Positions 57,560-64,000 of a stretch of DNA of 64,000 bases are shown here, in pieces. The notes beneath the pieces were generated by a model. It searched no databases and was not told the origin of the DNA. It saw only the letters and a list, made by a program, of their open reading frames with translations. Location: contig JASFXZ010000003.1 of the NCBI GenBank assembly GCA_032209605.1, positions 35,304,762-35,368,761 of the forward strand, in the 5' to 3' direction. Each line of letters opens with the position of its first letter. Within the stretch, counting starts at the first letter, position 1. This DNA comes from Mactromeris polynyma. Taxonomy: Eukaryota; Mollusca; Bivalvia; Venerida; Mactridae. A program made the translations under genes and the position numbers.

Positions 57560-57760
57560 ACATAAGACAATGCCTCCTCACACAGACCTCCGGGTAAACA
57601 ACAATCCATAAAACATAAGGCACTTGATGAGGTTAAAGGGCACATATGTTAGGGAACAGAGGCGCAAGGAATGGCCTGGCAGATAGATCTACTCCAGATT
57701 GGTATAAATATGGGGTTTTCCCTCTAATCCTGTGGTACAAACAACTATATCTATGGTAAT
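57560..57760 (+). repeat. Interspersed repeat, second copy of the 19365-19490 family
   Basis: ACAATGCCTCCTCACACAGA, CCGGGTAAACAACA and GGAATGGCCTGGCAG match 19365-19490 in order. The tail TATGGGGTTTTCC ... ACAAACAACTA resembles the SINE tail near 37460-37490. Confidence 0.65.
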
Positions 57761-59175
57761 ACAAAATGGTTCAAATCTATCAGTCAATAAAATCATACTC
57801 ATTAACATCATGCTAGAATCGCAATGAAAACAAAGAAAGGATTTAATGCCTGTCTGATCTCTAGATCTAAAATCAAATTTTGTTTGAAGCCCTGGTAAAA
57901 ACCCATTTTTAGCGAATTCCCGCTTTCATCTATTCAGAAATCACCTACAACTTTACTAATCTATGTTAGTTATAGAATGTGTGTTGTAAATTTCTGCTGT
58001 AATAATCCATAGTAAAATTATTAGGAAATTTTTGTTTCCTTTTTATGATACTGTTGTTGCAAAATTATTTTTCTCGATTCAGTCCGTGTTTGAAATCTTA
58101 TTTTATACGAGGTTGTCTGTGGGAAACATGAATCCTTTAAACTGTTTGTCATGCTTGTACCGATTTAATAGCTTTCTGGTACATGTATCATCTAAAATGT
58201 AGGTTTGCTTGTCTGAAAAAAGATTTTACATGAATAGCAAGTTTGATAATGACTTTGTTGTGTTGTAAAATCGACCACACAGTGTGAGCATGTACTGTTA
58301 TAAGGCTAGGTCATGCAGGTGTAGTAATTGAATTTACCTGAGATTACAAGTGTTTAATTACCGCAATATCTTAAAGGGAGCTGACTGCGTTTGGTTTAAA
58401 AACGTAATTGATATGATTTGTAAATTACTTGTACAATGTTCTGTTGGTTGAAGTATAAAAAGTAAAATCAGATACTGTGATACAAATTCTGTTATTTTCT
58501 TAACATGTTTTTTGTATAATTTATGTATTATAAATTCCAGATTTATAATTTAATTTTTCAAATTTTTTTTTTTCTAATTTGTATAAAATCAAGTGAAAAT
58601 GAAGAAGGAGCTATAGTTATTCACTACTATACCTCTGATGTGTTCCAAAAATCAAGATTTTTAGCTGATCAGTCCTATATTGCACCGTGTTTTAACAGTA
58701 TTCATGTGGTGTTATATCAAATTTGGTTGCCTCCCTTTATTTCCCAGGAAAATATGAAGTATTATAGAATGATAAAATCATTTTATTGTGGTCTGATTTT
58801 ATCATGGTAATATGAAACTAAGGTTGCTCAATCATGATTTTGTGTAAAAACAAAAAGTATGACAAATGTTTATGTAAGAGTGCCGAGTTTTGTTTCTTTT
58901 GCAGAGATTAATCAGATTTGTGAACGGCCAATATGTGACTCAGTTGGGGTATAAAGTTTATTTAAATTTTCCTGTATCAGTAATGAAGTGTTGGCAGTTC
59001 TGACACCTTAATTTTGTGAAATAAGAGGGGAGAGACTTTTTTGTAATTTTTTTTTGCTTGACTGTCAATTTTTAGAAAATCGCTGGGGCTGTTAATTATG
59101 GACGGGTAGATACACATGTAAGCAATATTTAGTAAGCACTATGAGGAATGGTTAGCTATACGTTTCGCTTACATT
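57761..59175. other. No convincing gene
   Basis: AT-rich; the open frame at 58523-58810 shows no recognised domain and includes a GTTGCCTCCCTT word typical of repeats. Confidence 0.4.
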
Positions 59176-59350
59176 TACAGTCCAACCTCGTTCATTTGAA
59201 CTCGGGCCTGAAATTTTATTTCAAATAATACATGGTTTCGAATAGCCAATTTCAATGTGCCTAAGATTCATTGAGACCTGATATTTTTTCGGAATTATAC
59301 CAAGTATTCAGATAAAAGGTTGTTGAATAAACGAGGTCTGATTTCACTTA
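59176..59350. repeat. MITE with CAGTCCAACCTCG end
   Basis: Starts TACAGTCCAACCTCGTTCAT and ends GAATAAACGAGGTCTGATTT, so ACCTCGTT-type ends are inverted about 170 bp apart. Same type of end as 5758-5916. Confidence 0.5.
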
Positions 59351-59489
59351 TCTTGCATACATTGTGTAAAAAGTAATTCCAAGTTCGTTCAATATCATTA
59401 TTATTAATTACTCTAATGTATGTCTGTTTCCTGGGTTTCTGACCAGTTTCTGTGCCAGACTATGTGATTGTGAAGACCTGATTGAATTT

Positions 59490-59578
59490 TGTTGATAGTA
59501 AGATTCAAACCCATGACCTTCGGATGAAAGGTCCTGTGTTCTAGCCTATACCACCATGCCTCCTCAAAGGTTAATTCA
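59490..59578 (-). repeat. tRNA-derived SINE head
   Basis: On the minus strand GCATGGTGGTATAGGC (A box) and GGGTTTGAATC (B box) are about 40 bp apart. No closed cloverleaf. Confidence 0.5.
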
Positions 59579-60379
59579 TTTCATGATTTCAAGGCATCTT
59601 AACATTAGAAGGTAAAAATTTGAGTGTGGGTTGCCTGGAGCGACTTATTGTTTACAGACAAACCTCTTCCGCTGATTGGTCATTGATTCTGCTTGCCCTA
59701 TGTTTGTAAATTTATGTAAATAAATCACCAAATGTAACTTCACTTCTGTTGATGTCATATTTTCATATTGCCAAAGTGACAGCAACCTATAGCAGGGGTG
59801 TCGCTAATTCTTGTAGTAGCAGGGAAATCACAAAAAGTAGGTGGGAATCAGTGTGATCATTCATAGAAGAAAAGTAGCTGGGTGATGATGCTCAAGTTAC
59901 TGGGTGATTTTACCAGCTAGTGGCTCTTATTGACATCCCTGCTATAGTATGACTTTTGTTGTAAAGCGAATCTGATCTCATGACTACGTTTTACTGGTTA
60001 TTTTGTTCATTCAATTAATGAGTAAAAAACTACCATTACTATTGATTTATTTCTCCTTCTCACCTTGCTATTGGTAATAAAAAATAGTTTTATCATATAT
60101 ACTGACTGTTGTATATTTATTATATAAATAATACATTGAATACACTGAATGTACACATGACTGCCTGAGGTTGTGCAATGTTTATTGACTTCTGTATTAC
60201 ATTATGTACTTAGTCCTGAATACATTTTATACATATCCACTGGTGATTATCAGTTCGACCTGTCTGCAGTTTGATGGGGTTATTTCTTTGGTAGGGCTCC
60301 AGGTCATATTTTCAATGATGAAATTTTAGGTCCTTGGTCCAGTTTATATACGGTAAATGTTTTTGGTTGTTAAGTTGGT

Positions 60380-60705
60380 TTGGTTAAGGACCAAAAGTGA
60401 ACATTTTGAAAATCTTTTTTGTCCAAACACATAAGATGTGGAGTTTTGAATTTGATGTGTGGTTCTCTTCCGAGATTGTAAAAATGATTGAGTTCTGTCA
60501 AAAAACATGGCTGCCAGGGGGCATTCACCTTGTTGCCTATATGTATCTTGTGGAAAGTGTTAATGACATCTCCTTGTAAACTACTGAATGGATTTTTATT
60601 GAATCTATACTTATGTATTGAAACATTATAGTCTTATTCAGTCAGAATGGCAGTGTACTCAGGTGAGCGATAAAGGGGCGTTATGGCCCTCTAGTTTGGG
60701 AAAAA
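60380..60705 (-). repeat. Inverted copy of the 44793 interspersed element
   Basis: Read on the minus strand the end is AACTAGAGGGCCATAACG, then ATCGCTCACCTGAGTACACT, matching the start of the element at 44793. The inner boundary is uncertain. Confidence 0.55.
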
Positions 60706-63700
60706 GACCCCTAGTCATACAAGAAGATTTTTCATGAACAACTGTGAGATTTTGAAAAATACAATGACAAATTATGTAAATTGTTTTCTATGGTGTTTGT
60801 AATTGCTTACATCTCCATTTATTTGTTTAAATGGCCTAAAGATATTGCAAACCTGGAACAATTTTCTGGAGATGGGGTCAAAAGATTCTTATTTTGCATT
60901 GGGAATATTAATGTGGGAATGGTAGAATAAGCCTGTACAGATTTTTTGTTTATCCTTCCTGTATTGTACTGTTTTATCCATACATTTTTTTTTGTATTTG
61001 TAAGTAAATAATGTCTAGTTATTAACGAGTGCTTTACTGTTAAATTTGACTGGATCCTATCCTGCCTCCCTTGGCAGGAAAGTGCATACATCTGTATTTC
61101 ATGACTTGTGTTAGTGATTTTCAGTGTTTTCCTGGTGCTTAGTGAGAATATCGTAAGTAAAGTAGATCTAGGTTACTGGCATGCTTTGGTAAATAAGCCT
61201 CTATGTTTGATTTCTAGCACTGATACACAGACTGTATGTTGAAATGTAGGCCAGTCAGAGCCATGTTTTTCAGATGGATTTTTCCTTCTTCGTATGTGTA
61301 TAAGAACGGGGAAAGTTTGAAAGGTTTGTTAGTAGTTTTTGCATACTTTTCTGACACAGAAAGCCAGCTTAGATATAGTACTTGCATGATCTGTCAATTC
61401 GTATTGAAACACTGGTACTGTATTTTGTTGTTTTGATCTTAGATGTTTAGATTTTGTAAAATGGTGAATTTGACGATTCTTGCATGCACAAAATGGTTCA
61501 AATATACGAGCAATTATATTTAGTTTTCTATGGCTGCTGTTTAATTAAAGAAAAAGTGTATTGTAAGGGTAATGAAATATTAAAAAAAAGTTTTTTGACC
61601 TTAGCCAGTTTCTTGTAATTCATTGAAATACACCATTTGGTTTATATTACTGTTTTACTCTAAGGCATCACTTTCTGGACTTGAAAAAAACCATATGGAA
61701 TAACTTGTGTTTGACATGTATCATACATGAAGTATGTCATGATTTTTAGATTTATAAAAAATTGTCTTTAAATTCCTTGATTTGTTGCTGATAAATGCTT
61801 GTTTATCCAGTAGTCTGACAAGACATTCATATATAAATCGGACACTAGGTTTTGTGTCCAGTTTGACAGTCTTTCTTCAGTATTTACAGTTTTAACAAGT
61901 TATATACTGGTTCCTGGCTTAATTTGTATCTTAATTTAATTGAAAATGTCCCCCAGGGGCATACAGTACTAGATATCTGACATTGCTATTTCTACTTAAC
62001 AACTCTGGTGCATATTTTACATTAATTGCTTGCTAGTCAGATATGTGCATGAACTGAATGTTAATTATATAAGTTTGCAAAGTTATGTCTGCTGGAGGTC
62101 AGTTACAACTGGATATAACATTGAGAGAGAACTTCTAGAACATTCAAACTATGTAAGACTGTTTGGATTTATTTTTCATTTTCTTGAATTTTATTTATAT
62201 TTAAGCATAAAACATATTTTTGTATGGCTTTATGCATATCAAATGTTTATGATATATTTATGACATTGATGAATTACATGAGTAATTATGTTAATTTTTC
62301 AATCTGAACTACTTTCTCTCGTATGATTTAGAGATGTGATCAAATTGATGATCTACAGTTTTTGTGACCAATATGAATTCCAACTCAATTACCTAACTTT
62401 GAGTGTGAAGAAATCTTCTCCATTGTTGTCAACCTCTGTGCTAGATTCATGTCACTTAGTGTCAAGAGCATTGCCTAATACTTTTATGTGAGAAACTGTG
62501 GTACAGTAATCACTGCACATGACAATATTCAGGGGACTGCAAGATTGATTGAATATTGTCGTATCCAATGTTGACTTTCTGCAGATGTAAAAGCAATTTA
62601 GAGAGAAGGTAATATTCTTTATTAAGACATGTGGGTTAATTATAAATTAGTAATAGCAATTCTAGTATCCCAAAACAAAATTCAATTAACTTTATTCAAC
62701 ATATATTACGTTACTTGGACGTCATCTGATCACAAGAAACCTCAACAGCTTTTGGAATTTGTGGCATAGTCAGCTTCTGTCATACATAGACTGATGTTTT
62801 TGTTAGCTGTTTAACTTTTGAGCGATATAGAAGGAAAGAATTTCTGCATGAAGGTGTTACTGTTAAAGACAGACCCGACTTAATTGTTTTTCACACATAA
62901 CATAACTCGAATCTGTGTCACTGAAGCGCTTAAGAATATAATAATATTGGTTCGAATATGTTCACTTAAACGTTTGACCGCAATTTAGCATAGATAGTTG
63001 TTTATAAATTACTGGCATTTCAAACTTTTCGGCAGCTATTGACTCGCAATATTGCGTTCACATAATGAGGCCAGTTGTGTTAATGATGTTAATTAGTTTG
63101 CAGGTCCGAAAGGTTTCACAATATCAATAAGCATCAAAAAGTAAGAGTTTGGTATCCTAAAAACATAATGTTGTATTAGATTTGAAATATCGCAATACAC
63201 AATATCATCATATCCGAAGTATAATCAGTAGAAATATAGAGCCTAGCTGGGACTGTGAGCTTTGTAGGTATATCGCAGTCAGCAATATTGTTATAAGTAG
63301 AGTTTGCTGAATTTTTTTTGGACATAATATACCAGAGTACTGACCATTATTAATGTGTTATATAAGATTTATTTGACTTGTTGAATTAAGGGCCTCCACT
63401 AAGCTTAATCTTCGTCTGTTATTTTATTGGATTTTGAAGGCAAACTTGAATGAAATATTCATTACCTGAACCAGTGTGGTCGTGTTTGCGATTTTCTATC
63501 AAATATTAATGGATTTTATGCCTGCCATTGAACCTGTCAGTAAGAAGGTTTGTTATTGTTATGTTTAATTATGTTTTACAAAGTATCATTTTTATTACAC
63601 ACCTTGAACTTGAGTGTATATTTGTGTACCAGTATATCAATATGTGCAGTCGGGATTGTAAACTGTTTTTCATTAAAGCATTTCACACCTTCATTTTGTT

Positions 63701-64000
63701 GAATTTACAGTGAAAAGGTGCATTTAGCTCGAGTGCAATCTAATACACACACCGATGCAATATAATAGTAACGAATTGTTAGAAAATTATATGTTTGTCA
63801 TGCTTGTTTTGGTAAGTGTATACAGTCGCTGTCAGTAAAGATAAATCTGCTCTGTTACTCAACCGTGACTTGTCCAGGGGCACTTGATCTTCTCTGATCT
63901 ACCTGGCGTAAAGTGAGTGAAGTTTAACCTACTTTTCTTTAACGTTGGGCTGATTTTTCGTGGAAATTATCGTTTAATTTATTATATAAACATTTGACTA
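60706..64000. other. No convincing gene to the end of the window
   Basis: AT-rich with short random frames. Whether it is intron, 3' UTR of the CARD gene or intergenic cannot be told from the sequence. Confidence 0.4.

Overview
This is animal nuclear DNA: AT-rich, with short exons separated by GT/AG introns and dense interspersed repeats. The gene families (POLD2, a CARD protein, a CARF-like DNA-binding domain joined to a PHD finger, a DUF6729-type domain) and the repeat style (GTTATCTCCCTT foldback elements, CCCCCA-ended elements, tRNA-headed SINEs) suggest a mollusc, most likely a bivalve. That placement is inference. There is one 200-N scaffold gap at 44998-45197.

Left part (1-18 kb). A partial plus-strand coiled-coil gene (CCDC33-like) occupies 839-4083. 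Facing it on the minus strand is a complete POLD2 gene, the accessory subunit of DNA polymerase delta, which I could assemble in 10 coding exons (471 residues) from 17937 down to 9027. POLD2 introns hold a perfect 41-bp tandem repeat and a 1.4-kb inserted element with inverted ends and a 12-bp direct repeat.

Middle left (18-27 kb). A young LTR retrotransposon of the Ty3/Gypsy type (20213-24995) has 232-bp LTRs that differ at about one base, a 5-bp target duplication and one intact 1317-codon gag-pol frame. It sits inside the 5' end of an older, dead MULE-type transposase-like gene (to about 26891).

Centre (28-53 kb). A 30/31-bp satellite fills 28.4-30.4 kb. From 52823 down to 32625 runs a minus-strand gene, probably one gene broken by the gap: a CARF-like N-terminal region (4 exons), then an exon with about 20 copies of an Asp-Asp-Ala-Pro-Val-Asp-Ala-Pro repeat, a PHD finger (C4HC3), an acidic segment and a helical C-terminus (12 exons). 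An intron next to the repeat exon carries a 1.7-kb minisatellite in which every unit contains a consensus splice donor on the gene's own strand. The first intron contains a second, inverted array of the 31-bp satellite and a truncated opposite-strand DUF6729-type gene.

Right part (53-64 kb). A CARD-domain gene starts at 53117, 293 bp from the CARF-like start codon and divergent from it. The shared upstream region contains a single copy of the 31-bp satellite motif. From about 54.7 kb to the end I find no convincing coding exon, only interspersed repeats.
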